Shown here: positions 36,053 through 45,247 of the stretch, one piece after another
How positions within the stretch are numbered: the stretch's first letter is position 1
Layout of the letters: the number at the start of each line of letters is the position of its first letter
DNA from: Carnimonas nigrificans ATCC BAA-78
GTDB taxonomy: Bacteria; Pseudomonadota; Gammaproteobacteria; Pseudomonadales; Halomonadaceae
Direction: 5' to 3'
Length of the DNA: 64,000 nucleotides
Assembly: GCF_000526695.1 (NCBI RefSeq)
Contig: NZ_JAGO01000013.1
Coordinates: forward strand, 1 to 64,000
Notes under the pieces: model-generated
Told to the model about the DNA's origin: nothing
What the model saw: the letters and a program-made list of their open reading frames with translations, nothing else
Database searches by the model: none
Position numbers and translations under genes: made by a program

Positions 36053-37105
36053 CTATCCCCCCTCCACCTCATACCGCTTTATCGCACTCCCGATCCTCGC
36101 CACCGGTAACTGATTCAGGCAGTTGGTATGCCCGAGCGGACAGACGCGCTTAAAGCAGGGTGAGCAGTCAAGGTTGAGCCAGTGAATGTCGGCATTATTG
36201 GTGAGGGGCGGGGTGTAGTGCGGTGAGGAGGAGCCGTAGATCGCTTGTATGTGAGTACCCACTGCTGCTGCAACATGCATCAAACCAGAGTCATTACTAA
36301 CCACTTGCTCACATAAGGCGAGGAGATCAACGGCATCTTCAAGGCGGGTTTCACCGCACAGGTTATGCACGTTGAGCCCCCCTTCGGCAATACGCGCTCC
36401 CGCTGGGTGATCCTTGGGGCCGCCCAGAATGATGACATGCTTCCCTTGATCGACCAGCTCCTTCGCCAGTGCGTGGAAGTATTCCAGCGGCCACTGCTTG
36501 GCGGGGCCATATTCGGCACCGGGCATCATGCCGATTACGTGATGGTCAGGCAGGCCAAAACGCTGTTTAAGAGCGTACTGGTTCTCGCTATCAATGCGAA
36601 GTCTAGGGAAGGGAATGTGTGCAGGCACACCAGGCTGTTTCAGCCCCAGCGAGACGAAGCGTTTCACCGTTTGGTCGAGCTGCTGCTTATCTAATGTGCG
36701 GCGCCGATTGATAACGCCATAGCGCTGTTCACCGGTAAAACCGATACGCACCGGAATCCGCGCAAAAAACGGCACCAGCGCCGACTTGAGCGAGCGTGGC
36801 AACACGATCGCACGGTCGTACTCCCCCTTGAGCTTACGCGCCAGTTGCCAGCGCGTGCGCAGGCCCGATTCACCGTGACCGACATCCAGGGTTAGCGCCC
36901 GACGCGCCTCGGGCATGCGATGAATGATGGGCGCTGACCATTTAGGCCCCAACACGTCGATAACGCAGTCAGGCATCTGGCGTTTCAGCGTTATCAGCAG
37001 GCTTTGCGCCATGACCATATCGCCCACCCACGACGGCCCCACAATTAGAATGCGCGGGCCGCCTTCATCGCTACCACGGTGGTTATGCTCAAAGTGATCG
37101 CTCAC
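36053..37105 (-). CDS. waaF: ADP-heptose:LPS heptosyltransferase II
   Basis: 350 residues (E. coli 348). GT9 enzyme adding the second heptose to the LPS inner core. N-terminal RILIVGPSWVGDMVMAQSL, MPGAEYGPAKQWP (specific for WaaF), LGGPKDHPAG, VSNDSGLMHVAAAVG, IYGSSSPHYTPPL, and a C-terminal cysteine cluster CSPCFKRVCPLGHTNC. I chose the GTG at 37105, 2 bases after the hldD stop, over an ATG at 37138 that would overlap hldD by 31 bp. Second gene of a leftward hldD-waaF unit. Confidence 0.94.
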   Translation of the reverse strand: MSDHFEHNHRGSDEGGPRILIVGPSWVGDMVMAQSLLITLKRQMPDCVIDVLGPKWSAPIIHRMPEARRALTLDVGHGESGLRTRWQLARKLKGEYDRAIVLPRSLKSALVPFFARIPVRIGFTGEQRYGVINRRRTLDKQQLDQTVKRFVSLGLKQPGVPAHIPFPRLRIDSENQYALKQRFGLPDHHVIGMMPGAEYGPAKQWPLEYFHALAKELVDQGKHVIILGGPKDHPAGARIAEGGLNVHNLCGETRLEDAVDLLALCEQVVSNDSGLMHVAAAVGTHIQAIYGSSSPHYTPPLTNNADIHWLNLDCSPCFKRVCPLGHTNCLNQLPVARIGSAIKRYEVEGG

Positions 37106-37107
37106 TT

Positions 37108-38061
37108 TTATACCGCTTCCCGCTCTTTGGTCAGCCACTCAAGGTATGCCTGCACACCTTCAGCCACCGTATGAAACTGATGGTCGAAACCAGCCTCACG
37201 CAAACGCGTAATATCGGCCTGAGTGAAACTTTGATAACGGCCCTTCAGCGAATCAGGAAAGTCGATGTAGTCGATCTGGCCTTTGCCATAGAAGTCGATC
37301 ACGGTATCGGCAATTGCCTTGAACGGCTCTGCTCGCCCAGTGCCCAGGTTGAATACACCGGAAACCTCGGGGTGGTCAAAGAACCACAGGTTGCACGCCA
37401 CAACATCGCCGACATAAATAAAGTCACGGCTCTGCATGCCTGCTTCATAGCCATCATATGCCCCGAACAGTTTAGGGTTTTCACCGGCCTGCACCTGCTG
37501 ATGATGATGGAACGCCACGCTGGCCATGCTGCCCTTGTGCTGTTCGCGCGGGCCATACACGTTGAAGTAGCGGAAGCCCACCACCTGTGTTTTCAGCTCG
37601 CTCTCACGCGCACGCACATATTGATCAAACAGCAGCTTGGAATATCCGTAGACATTAAGCGGCTTCTCGAACTGCGGCTCTTCGATGAATTCAGCGCTGC
37701 CGCCATAGGTCGCGGCAGAAGAGGCATACAGGAACTGCACGCCGTTTTTCTGGCAGTAGTGGAGCAGCTCTTTGGAGTAGGTGAAGTTGTTGTCGAGCAT
37801 GTACTGACCGTTCCACTCAGTGGTCGAAGAGCACGCTCCTTCATGGAACACCGCTTTGAGCGGTGGCAGCTCGTCATTGGCCAGTTTGGCGCGAAATTCA
37901 TTGATATCCATGTAATCTGCAATCTGGCAATCGACCAGATTGACGAATTTCGTACCATCAGTGAGGTCATCAACCACAATAATGTCGCTGATACCGCGTT
38001 CATTAAGCCCTTTTACGATGTTCGAACCGATAAAGCCGGCGCCGCCAGTCACCACAATCAT
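37108..38061 (-). CDS. hldD: ADP-L-glycero-D-manno-heptose 6-epimerase
   Basis: 317 residues (E. coli 310). Extended SDR enzyme: [20 protein letters not shown] (NADP-binding GxxGxxG), [15 protein letters not shown], the catalytic [14 protein letters not shown] (YxxxK) and [20 protein letters not shown]. It inverts C6 of ADP-heptose, the last step before WaaF. Begins the hldD-waaF pair and is divergent from glyQ. Confidence 0.96.
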   Translation of the reverse strand: MIVVTGGAGFIGSNIVKGLNERGISDIIVVDDLTDGTKFVNLVDCQIADYMDINEFRAKLANDELPPLKAVFHEGACSSTTEWNGQYMLDNNFTYSKELLHYCQKNGVQFLYASSAATYGGSAEFIEEPQFEKPLNVYGYSKLLFDQYVRARESELKTQVVGFRYFNVYGPREQHKGSMASVAFHHHQQVQAGENPKLFGAYDGYEAGMQSRDFIYVGDVVACNLWFFDHPEVSGVFNLGTGRAEPFKAIADTVIDFYGKGQIDYIDFPDSLKGRYQSFTQADITRLREAGFDHQFHTVAEGVQAYLEWLTKEREAV

Positions 38062-38304
38062 GCGCTACTCCTGAATCGAAGCTGATTTCTACCGTTATCA
38101 ACGCCGAGGTCAACGCGAAAGCCATCGAATAACGCTTTACCTATACCACGGGTCTACAACGAATTTGCCCGTAATTGTATACTTGTGAGTCTTTTAATTC
38201 ATGAATTACAGGTCAACAGCGCGTTAAACGCCGCCTGACCAACGATGGAAGCGCGAAACGCCCCCCATGTATTCATGCTTTCCTCACCCAGCCGGACCAA
38301 GCCA

Positions 38305-39294
38305 ATGACACAGTCAACGCCAGACGTGACCACCTTTCAGGGCCTGATCCTAGCGCTACAGCACTATTGGGCCGAGCAGGGCTGCGTCATCATGCAGCCG
38401 CTTGATATGGAAGTCGGCGCCGGGACCTTTCACCCCGCGACCTTCCTGCGCTCAATCGGGCCGGAGCGCTGGAATTCAGCCTATGTTCAGCCATCGCGAC
38501 GCCCCGCTGATGGCCGTTACGGTGATAACCCGAACCGTCTGCAGCATTTCTACCAGTATCAGGTCGTCATGAAGCCGTCCCCCGAAAACTTTCAGGAGCT
38601 TTATCTAGGCTCACTGGAAGCACTTGGGTTCGACCGCTCCATTCACGATATCCGCTTCGTCGAAGACAACTGGGAATCACCCACGCTTGGTGCCTGGGGT
38701 CTTGGCTGGGAAGTATGGCTTAACGGCATGGAAGTCACGCAGTTCACCTACTTCCAGCAGGCCGGAGGCATTGAGTGCTATCCGGTGATGGGCGAGCTGA
38801 CCTACGGTCTTGAGCGCCTGGCCATGTATCTGCAAAACGTCGATAACGTTTACGATCTGGTCTGGGCACGCACGCCCGATGGCAACACCGTCACCTACGG
38901 CGATGTATACCTGCAAAACGAGCGCGAGCAGTCGGCCTACAACTTCGAGCAGGCGGATGTCGAGTATCTGTTCGGACTGTTTGATGAGTGCGAAAAATCC
39001 TGCTCTCGCCTGCTGGAAGCCAAACTGCCCCTGCCCGCCTACGAGCAGGTCATGAAAGGCTCCCACACCTTCAACCTGCTCGACGCACGCCGCGCCGTAT
39101 CGGTCACCGAACGCCAGCGCTATATTCTGCGCGTGCGCACCATGGCGCAGAAGGTGGCCCAGGCGTATTACCAATCGCGTCTGGAAGCAGGCTTCCCGCT
39201 GGCTGATGAAGCTATCCGCGCGCCGCTACTGGCCGCCTATCGCGCTGAACAGGAAGCAGCAGCGTCCGCTTCCGACAACGAACAAAAGGCTTGA
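38305..39294 (+). CDS. glyQ: Glycyl-tRNA synthetase alpha subunit
   Basis: 329 residues (E. coli 303). Class II catalytic subunit of the alpha2beta2 enzyme. [20 protein letters not shown], the class II motif region [40 protein letters not shown], and [23 protein letters not shown] 38305 fits the family N-terminus; an upstream in-frame ATG (38245) is less likely. The C-terminus is extended by an Ala/Glu-rich tail. Followed 2 bp later by glyS. In pseudomonads glyQS lies close to oriC. Confidence 0.96.
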   Translation: MTQSTPDVTTFQGLILALQHYWAEQGCVIMQPLDMEVGAGTFHPATFLRSIGPERWNSAYVQPSRRPADGRYGDNPNRLQHFYQYQVVMKPSPENFQELYLGSLEALGFDRSIHDIRFVEDNWESPTLGAWGLGWEVWLNGMEVTQFTYFQQAGGIECYPVMGELTYGLERLAMYLQNVDNVYDLVWARTPDGNTVTYGDVYLQNEREQSAYNFEQADVEYLFGLFDECEKSCSRLLEAKLPLPAYEQVMKGSHTFNLLDARRAVSVTERQRYILRVRTMAQKVAQAYYQSRLEAGFPLADEAIRAPLLAAYRAEQEAAASASDNEQKA

Positions 39295-39296
39295 GC

Positions 39297-41375
39297 ATGT
39301 CATCGCAAACTACATTTCTGGTGGAACTAGGCACTGAAGAGCTACCGCCAGGCAGCCTTTCCTCTCTGGCGGATGCCTTCGCAGAGAGCCTGCGTGACAG
39401 CCTTGAGACAGCCGACATCGCTCACGGCGAAATCCACGCTTATGCCACCCCGCGCCGCCTCGCGGTAAAAATCGAGCAGCTGAGTGAACGCCAGCCTGAC
39501 CGTGAAAGTGAGCGGCTGGGGCCGGCAGTTGCGGCAGCCTTCAAGGATGGCGAGCCTACCAAAGCGGCAACCGGTTTTGCGGCCTCACTGGGGATTGATG
39601 TCAGCCAGCTGGCGACCATCGACACCGACAAAGGCCCACGTATCGGCTATCGTCAGACGCTGCGCGGCGAAGCCACGGAAGCGCTGCTGCCGGCCATGGT
39701 CGAGAGCGCCATCAAGCACCTGCCGGTCGCCAAGAACATGCGCTGGGGGGATTCACGCATTGAGTTCTCACGCCCCGCTCACTGGCTGGTCATGCTATAT
39801 GGCAACAGCGTAGTGGAAGGCTCCGCGCTTGGTTTGAGCGCAGGGCGCACCACCTACGGCCACCGCGTGCACTGCTCCCACCCTATTGAGCTGACCAGCG
39901 CCGATGACTATCTCGCACAGCTTGAGTCTCCCGGCCATGTCATTGCCGATCAGCAGCGACGCCAGGCACTGATCCGCGCTCAGGTAGAGGCGGAAGCTGA
40001 CAAGCTTAATGCGCAGGCGGTCATTGATGATGATCTGCTGGAAGAAGTAACAGGGCTGGTGGAGTGGCCGGTCGCCTTGACCGGAAGCTTCGATGAACAG
40101 TTCCTGAAGGTGCCGCAGGAGTGCCTGATCACGTCGATGAAAGAAAACCAGAAGTATTTCCACCTGGTCGACGGCAACGGTCAACTGCTGCCCTCTTTCA
40201 TCACCATTGCCAATTTGGAAAGCCGCGATCCTGCTCAGGTCATCGCTGGCAACGAGCGCGTTATTCGTCCACGCCTGGCGGATGCCGCCTTCTTCTTCGA
40301 TACCGACCGCGCCAAACCGTTAGCAGAACGACGCGGCATGCTTGAATCCGTCGTATTCCAGCGTCGTCTTGGCTCGATGGCAGACAAATCCCGCCGTATC
40401 GAAACGCTGGCCGCAGATATCAGCGAGCGTATTGGTGGCGACCCCAGCGCTGCGGCGCGTGCGGCTCAGCTTGCCAAGTGCGATCTGGTCACCGAGATGG
40501 TGATCGAATTTTCCGACCTGCAAGGCGTGATGGGCGGCTACTATGCTCGCCACGACGGTGAGTCGGAAGAAGTGGCGCAAGCGATCGCCGAGCAATACCT
40601 GCCGCGTAACGCAAGCGATGCGATTCCTGCTTCGCTAAGCGGTGTTGCGCTGGCACTGGCAGATCGACTGGATACCCTGACAGGCATCTTCGGTATCGGT
40701 CAGCGCCCCACCGGTGCGCGCGATCCCTTCGCGCTGCGTCGTGCCGCCATCGGCGTGCTCAATATTCTGATCAAGGGGAAATACGATCTTGATCTGAAAC
40801 AGCTGCTTCAGCTGGCCGTTGAGCAGCACACCGAACTGAGTGATGACGACCGTCAGGGGCTGGCATTCGACGTGCTGGAGTACACCCTTGAACGTTTGCG
40901 TGGCTGGGCGCAGGACAACGACATCGAAACCGATGTGTTCAATGCCGTGCAGGCGCGTCCCGTGTACAAGCCGCTCGACGCGGTGCGTCGTTTGCAGGCA
41001 GTACAGGCGTTCACCCAGCGTCCTGAAGCCAAGGCGCTGGCAGCCGCCAACAAGCGTGTCGCCAATATTCTGGCCAAGCACGATGAGGCGCTGCCCGAGG
41101 AGATCAATGCGGCACTGTTTGAATCCGACGCTGAACGCGACCTGAACGAAGCAGTCCAGCGCCTGCGTGAGCAGACCCAACCGCTGTTCGCCCAGGCAGC
41201 CTACGGCCCTGCGCTGGATGCGCTGGCAACCCTTCAGCAGCCGGTCGATACCTTCTTCGATCAGGTGATGGTGATGGCGGAAGAGCCTGCCGTGCGTGGC
41301 AACCGTCTGGCGCTGCTGAAAGAGCTACAGGAGCTGTTCCTGGAAGTAGCTGACATCTCGCTACTGCCCCAGTAA
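39297..41375 (+). CDS. glyS: Glycyl-tRNA synthetase beta subunit
   Basis: 692 residues (E. coli 689). tRNA-binding partner of GlyQ. Begins with FLVELGTEELPPGSL, then YATPRRLAVKIEQL, RWGDSRIEFSRPAHWL, the GHRVHCSHPIEL block, PQECLITSMKENQKYF, the HD-like region with LAKCDLVTEMVIEF, and a C-terminal anticodon-binding domain ending VMAEEPAVRGNRLALLKELQ. The ATG at 39297 is 2 bases after the glyQ stop; a TTG at 39291 overlapping the stop is the alternative. A strong terminator follows. Confidence 0.96.
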   Translation: MSSQTTFLVELGTEELPPGSLSSLADAFAESLRDSLETADIAHGEIHAYATPRRLAVKIEQLSERQPDRESERLGPAVAAAFKDGEPTKAATGFAASLGIDVSQLATIDTDKGPRIGYRQTLRGEATEALLPAMVESAIKHLPVAKNMRWGDSRIEFSRPAHWLVMLYGNSVVEGSALGLSAGRTTYGHRVHCSHPIELTSADDYLAQLESPGHVIADQQRRQALIRAQVEAEADKLNAQAVIDDDLLEEVTGLVEWPVALTGSFDEQFLKVPQECLITSMKENQKYFHLVDGNGQLLPSFITIANLESRDPAQVIAGNERVIRPRLADAAFFFDTDRAKPLAERRGMLESVVFQRRLGSMADKSRRIETLAADISERIGGDPSAAARAAQLAKCDLVTEMVIEFSDLQGVMGGYYARHDGESEEVAQAIAEQYLPRNASDAIPASLSGVALALADRLDTLTGIFGIGQRPTGARDPFALRRAAIGVLNILIKGKYDLDLKQLLQLAVEQHTELSDDDRQGLAFDVLEYTLERLRGWAQDNDIETDVFNAVQARPVYKPLDAVRRLQAVQAFTQRPEAKALAAANKRVANILAKHDEALPEEINAALFESDAERDLNEAVQRLREQTQPLFAQAAYGPALDALATLQQPVDTFFDQVMVMAEEPAVRGNRLALLKELQELFLEVADISLLPQ

Positions 41376-41406
41376 ACCGCACCCCAGCATGGGGTAAGTG
41401 CTGGCA

Positions 41407-41445
41407 AAGCCCGTTATTCCGCTTCGGCGGATAACGGGCTTTTTT
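41407..41445 (+). terminator. Terminator of glyQS
   Basis: Long stem AGCCCGTTAT / ATAACGGGCT with an inner CCGC-TTC-GCGG hairpin and a run of six T. Located 32 bp after the glyS stop. Confidence 0.92.
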
Positions 41446-41570
41446 ACATCTCTACCGTTTTTTAGCCCTCTACAGGCTGAACCGCAGTAACCTGGAAAGA
41501 GAACTCTTCCTGCCCGCATAAAGGCCCACCCTCACTGCAAGGGAAGCTCTGCTGCCCTGACAACGCCATA

Positions 41571-41599
41571 TTGCTCGCGCAGCAATCAGGCGCTATCCT
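41571..41599 (+). promoter_or_regulatory. Sigma70-like promoter for crcB
   Basis: TTGCTC (41571-41576), 17-bp spacer, TATCCT (41594-41599). Predicted start about 41606, just before the riboswitch candidate. An inverted repeat ATTGCT/AGCAAT overlaps the -35 element. Confidence 0.5.
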
Positions 41600-41608
41600 G
41601 CAACGCCT

Positions 41609-41662
41609 AGCGGAGATGGATATCCTCCGGCCCAGCCGCCATAGGCTGGCAAACCACCTACC
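41609..41662 (+). promoter_or_regulatory. Candidate fluoride riboswitch (crcB motif)
   Basis: GGAGATGGATATCCTCC gives the first stem with the conserved AUGG in its loop. CAGCC-GCCATA-GGCTG gives the second stem, and CCACCTACCTG supplies the 3' CCUAC typical of the motif. It lies at the expected start of the crcB transcript. The pseudoknot between the AUGG loop and the 3' strand is only partly complementary (UGG with CCA), so I am moderately sure. Binding of fluoride to this class stabilises an open leader and turns on exporter expression. Confidence 0.55.
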
Positions 41663-41810
41663 TGCTGTGTTCTACCAGCCGTGAAGGTTAATGATACCTG
41701 CGTACTCGCGCTGCCACTCCACTGAGAGGCAGGGGAGCCTTGCGCAGTGGATTTCATTCAACCTTGCGCCATGCCCCCCGCGCGTTCTGAACCTTTGCTG
41801 GAGATTATTG

Positions 41811-42194
41811 ATGTTTGCAAGTCTGATCGCTGTTGCCTGTGGCGGAGCCGTGGGGAGTGTATTGCGCTGGTGGATGAGCCTGCGATTGAACGGTCTTAAT
41901 CAGCACATTCCACTGGGCACCCTGGCCGTGAATATTCTCGGCAGTTTTATCATCGGGATATTGATTGCCAGCTTCACACGCATGCCCAACCTTGACCCTA
42001 TGTGGCGCGCCCTGCTGGTGACCGGCTTCTGCGGCGGTTTAACGACGTTTTCGACCTTCTCCGCTGAAGTGGTCGGCATGCTCTACAGCGACCGTTTCGG
42101 CTGGGCGCTGGTGATCGCTGCCAGCCACCTGATCTGTGCGCTGGCGATGACCTACCTCGCCTTCCTGCTCGTACAGTGGCTGGCACCCCGCTGA
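41811..42194 (+). CDS. crcB: Fluoride channel CrcB/FluC
   Basis: 127 residues, four membrane helices. Family features: VACGGAVGSVLRWWMSL at the N-terminus, LGTLAVNILGSFIIGIL (conserved Asn), and GFCGGLTTFSTFSAE, the Phe-box and Na+ site of dual-topology fluoride channels. GGAG lies 7 bases before the ATG at 41811. It forms a homodimer in the inner membrane that expels fluoride. A fluoride riboswitch candidate precedes it by about 150 nt. Confidence 0.94.
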   Translation: MFASLIAVACGGAVGSVLRWWMSLRLNGLNQHIPLGTLAVNILGSFIIGILIASFTRMPNLDPMWRALLVTGFCGGLTTFSTFSAEVVGMLYSDRFGWALVIAASHLICALAMTYLAFLLVQWLAPR

Positions 42195-42340
42195 GTTTAT
42201 TCATACACTGGCAGGTCGCTCATCAGCGGGGCTAATAGGCGCGTCACAATACCTGCGGCCAATCATTGCCGTATGGTGAAAGAGGCGCGTTCCTCTCCTG
42301 CTGCCCAACTATATCCATGAGCATTTCCAGGAGGCGTCTG

Positions 42341-42898
42341 GTGAACAACCAGCTTGTTATTCTTGATCGTGATGGCGTCATCAACCGTGACTCCAGTGCC
42401 TACGTCAAAACCCTTGCAGAGTGGATCCCCCTTCCTGGCTCCATTGAGGCGATTGCACAACTCAGCAAGGCAGGCTATCAGGTGGCGATCGCCACCAATC
42501 AGGCGGGCATTGGGCGCGGCATTCTCGCTGCCGAAGAAGTCGCGAAAATGCACCATCACCTGACTCAACTGGTTACCGAAGCCGGCGGTCATCTGGCAGC
42601 CATCGAGTTCTGCCCTCACCATCCTGATGATGGCTGCGCATGTCGTAAACCGCAGCCCGGCATGCTGTTTGCCATTCGCGATGCACTTGGCATCGACGAC
42701 ATGACAAGCGCATGGATGGTGGGCGACTCGCTGCGCGATCTTGAAGCGGGAGAAGCCGCTGGAACTCGTACCGCGCTGGTACTGACCGGCAACGGTGAAA
42801 AAAGTCGCCAGCAGCTTTCTCAGCTCCAGCACCCCGAGCGGGTCGAGGTTTTTGCCACGCTGGCAGATTTTTCCGACTGGCTTCTGTCAAAGCAGTAA
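42341..42898 (+). CDS. gmhB: D-glycero-beta-D-manno-heptose-1,7-bisphosphate 7-phosphatase
   Basis: 185 residues (E. coli 191). HAD-type phosphatase acting between the two HldE steps of ADP-heptose synthesis. LVILDRDGVINRDSS holds the nucleophile Asp, ATNQAGIGRG is motif II, and FCPHHPDDGCACRKP supplies the zinc Cys/His ligands typical of GmhB. KPQPGML and MVGDSLRDLEAG follow. The start is GTG at 42341 with a perfect AGGAGG at 42329-42334. Closeness to glyQS matches the pseudomonad oriC-side order. Confidence 0.94.
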   Translation: MNNQLVILDRDGVINRDSSAYVKTLAEWIPLPGSIEAIAQLSKAGYQVAIATNQAGIGRGILAAEEVAKMHHHLTQLVTEAGGHLAAIEFCPHHPDDGCACRKPQPGMLFAIRDALGIDDMTSAWMVGDSLRDLEAGEAAGTRTALVLTGNGEKSRQQLSQLQHPERVEVFATLADFSDWLLSKQ

Positions 42899-43018
42899 GC
42901 ACATGCTCCCTGGCACAGCTTCCCCCTGCTGAGAACCGTTCAACGTTTTGCGAGCTAGCGCTATGCAAGACAAAAGCAGGCGGGGATGCGGAGTTTACGC
43001 ACTGTAAATAAGCAGCCC

Positions 43019-43070
43019 GAGCCTGTTTTAACGCAGTAGAGCCAACGCGCAGCAGACGTTAAACAGGCTC
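43019..43070. repeat. Long inverted repeat, REP-like
   Basis: Arms GAGCCTGTTTTAACG and CGTTAAACAGGCTC pair over 14 bp with one bulged T. The 23-base middle is partly complementary (AGAGCC/GGC). On the minus strand the centre reads GTCTGCTGCGCG. No T-run follows, so it is not a typical terminator. Such palindromic units are often dispersed repeats; no second copy was noticed in this window. Confidence 0.6.
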
Positions 43071-43241
43071 TTGGGTACGGCGCTGGTAACGACGCAAAAC
43101 TCAACCAGAAGACATCGCTCCGTACCGTCATCCCAATGCCCTCTGAGTCAGGCATCGCTGCCAAAGCTCCACACTCCTGCCAACACTTCGCGCTTCTCCG
43201 CACCGGCCTGATAGTCTGATCCAGGCTACCCCGAGGCCCGA

Positions 43242-43257
43242 TGTTTCACGTGAAACA
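43242..43257. promoter_or_regulatory. parS: parS site 5 (ParB binding)
   Basis: Exact TGTTTCACGTGAAACA in the gene-poor stretch after gmhB; symmetry extends to 18 bp. 10.9 kb from site 4. Confidence 0.93.
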
Positions 43258-43894
43258 TTCCCGTGCCAATGGGTTCATTCCATACCTATCAATGTCATTG
43301 TTGTAATGAAGCAGGGAAAGGGCTGCTGAGCGGCCCAAGCGATTCTGATGCAGACGTTCCTTTTCAGCGACGGCCCTTTGGAAGCATCCGGAATTTCGAA
43401 TACGGGTTCTGGCAGTAGATGAAGCTGCCACCTGAAACATGCAGGCTAGTGCGCCTTACTCTACCCTGACTTGATTGCCGCAATGAGTTGGATTCATTCA
43501 TGGCTCGGGAATCGTTAGAAGCAACTGACTTCGAGACCTTTTTGCCGTAGGGCATCAAGGCATAAGCCCGTGGAAATAATTCTGATAACAGTGGAGAGTG
43601 GCTCAAAAGCGCCTGATGGGAGAAGCGGCCAGTTCAGCTACTCAGCTCAGAAGAACAGCGCCTCTGGCAAGGAACGAAGCCTGAGTAGTCACTATTGAAG
43701 CGGCAAACAGTAAGACAGAGATTATAGAGCGAAAACCCAGAAATTGGCTCACTCCGCACTGCATAAACCAGAAGCAACGCCTTCCCGATATACCGCTACT
43801 GTTGGCGGCCCTGACACCTTCCAGGCGCGCACTAAATCAGCTACCGCACATGCCAATAGGCCAGCAGCCGACGTATTCAGCAAAATAATGAGGA

Positions 43895-44158
43895 TTAACG
43901 ATTCAGCAGCGCGTGAATAAAACTGAGGTCGCTGAAGTACACCAGCGCTATCAGGTTAGCCAGGCTGATAATGACACATGCCCAGAAGGGGCCACGCCCA
44001 AATACCCGAGCAGCAATGCCCAGCGCCAGCGTGTGGCTGATGGACGCAAGGCCCACCGACAGGTATCCCAGCGAAAGTGTCGAGGAGATGATAAACGGCA
44101 GCACGATCAGCAGTACAACTGCGCTGATCACACCGATAGAGAAACGACTGACGCCCAT
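43895..44158 (-). CDS. Small hydrophobic membrane protein
   Basis: 87 residues, with about three hydrophobic segments: VISAVVLLIVLPFIISS, LGYLSVGLASISHTLALGIAA and FWACVIISLANLIALVYF. No family recognised. The high hydrophobicity and clean start MGVSRFSIG support a real gene. Leftward, 77 bp downstream of another membrane protein gene, so the two may be one unit. Confidence 0.55.
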   Translation of the reverse strand: MGVSRFSIGVISAVVLLIVLPFIISSTLSLGYLSVGLASISHTLALGIAARVFGRGPFWACVIISLANLIALVYFSDLSFIHALLNR

Positions 44159-44235
44159 GCAGAGGATCCCAAGGCGATTTATTGAGGGGGCACAGCATAA
44201 ACGATTGCGCAGTGCTTCGCGACGACTCTGTTCTA

Positions 44236-44586
44236 TCAGCGGCTTAATAGCTGCACGATCAAGCTGGCAAAGCTCAACGCAACCAGCGCAGAGATGCCCA
44301 GCCCCAGCAGACCGGAAATGATGCTTTTGACCCGCGCCCTCAGCGTATGGAACAGGCGCAGCTTTTTAAACAGGTAAGCACTGCCATCAATCGCCTGCAT
44401 AATCAGCGGCACCGATACCGCCAGCCCCACCACCAGCAGAATAACGCCGCCGAAGCTGGTATCCCGCGACCATCCCCACCCGATCATGCCGCCTGTCAGC
44501 AGCAGACGAATCAGCCAGTTGAACAGCGCATCAACGTAGCTACGCGCCTTCATCCAATCATAGAAGTCAGCCAATCGCCTGATCAT
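44236..44586 (-). CDS. Membrane protein of unknown function
   Basis: 116 residues with three probable membrane segments: LFNWLIRLLLTGGMIGWGW, FGGVILLVVGLAVSVPLIM and the C-terminal SGLLGLGISALVALSFASLI, plus a basic loop KKLRLFHTLRARVKS. The first 17 residues (MIRRLADFYDWMKARSY) are amphipathic. Family not recognised. Same direction as the small membrane protein at 43895. Confidence 0.6.
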   Translation of the reverse strand: MIRRLADFYDWMKARSYVDALFNWLIRLLLTGGMIGWGWSRDTSFGGVILLVVGLAVSVPLIMQAIDGSAYLFKKLRLFHTLRARVKSIISGLLGLGISALVALSFASLIVQLLSR

Positions 44587-45247
44587 CGCAAACCCTTTTC
44601 ACGGCCTATATATCTACAGGAATGGGGAGAAGTGCCCTTCAGCCAGAATATGCTCAGCAGGGGCTCTTGGCCGGCTCAATTGCCCTTATATCAGGAAAAA
44701 GCGCCTTGCCGTGCTCGCCGAGCATTCAGGCGGCTTCGCGTGACATCACGGCACGAAGCCATTAGCATAATGATATACGCCGATTTAATCAGCAACTTGC
44801 GGGGCGTAAGCGATATTGATCGCTGCAAGAAGTACCGCTAAAGCCGCTTTCCGGGGAGCCAGGCCTGCACCGGCAAAGCCAGTGACCAAGGAATCATTTG
44901 CCGTATGTCCGCTAATACCCCCACTCCCTGCCCTACCGTCACTCAGTGCAAAGCACGCATTTTATTGTGCGGTTACGACCGTCGCCCCCTTCTCCAGCGA
45001 CTTTACAAATGGCAGCGTGGACAGCGCATAACGCTTGCGCAGTTCGATATCGTCTTCGCCCTACCAAGCGAAACACTTCCCATTCCCTCGACTTCAGCAT
45101 CAGAAAAGGCGTTTCAGCTCATCGTCTGCCAACTCTCTGAGCGCGAGAATTTTTCAGAGTGGCTGACATACTCAATAGCCCTCGCCGATGAGGCGCTGTT
45201 TCTCAAGCCAACTGCTGCACCGGCCGTTGCAGCCAGTGCAGATAACG
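44587..45247. other. Intergenic region upstream of membrane-protein genes
   Basis: About 660 bp downstream of etfA and upstream of the leftward gene at 44586. One rightward frame, 44905-45345, has a plausible amino-acid composition (ILLCGYDRRPLLQRLYKWQ) but runs 98 bp into etfA on the opposite strand, has AAGGAA too far (about 12 bases) from its ATG, and matches no family I know. Treated as doubtful. Confidence 0.4.

Larger units (their letters stand above)
42899..43894. other. Gene-poor 1-kb stretch with parS and a long hairpin
   Basis: No protein-like frame: the leftward frames at 42961-43203, 43246-43440 and 43364-43606 have no motif and no ribosome-binding site. In E. coli gmhB is followed by an rRNA operon; no 16S, tRNA or 23S sequence is seen here. 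It holds the inverted repeat at 43019-43070 and parS site 5. Confidence 0.6.

Noticed and set aside
42899-43894. rRNA operon expected after gmhB by analogy with E. coli
   Set aside because: No 16S, 23S or tRNA sequence is recognisable in the stretch.
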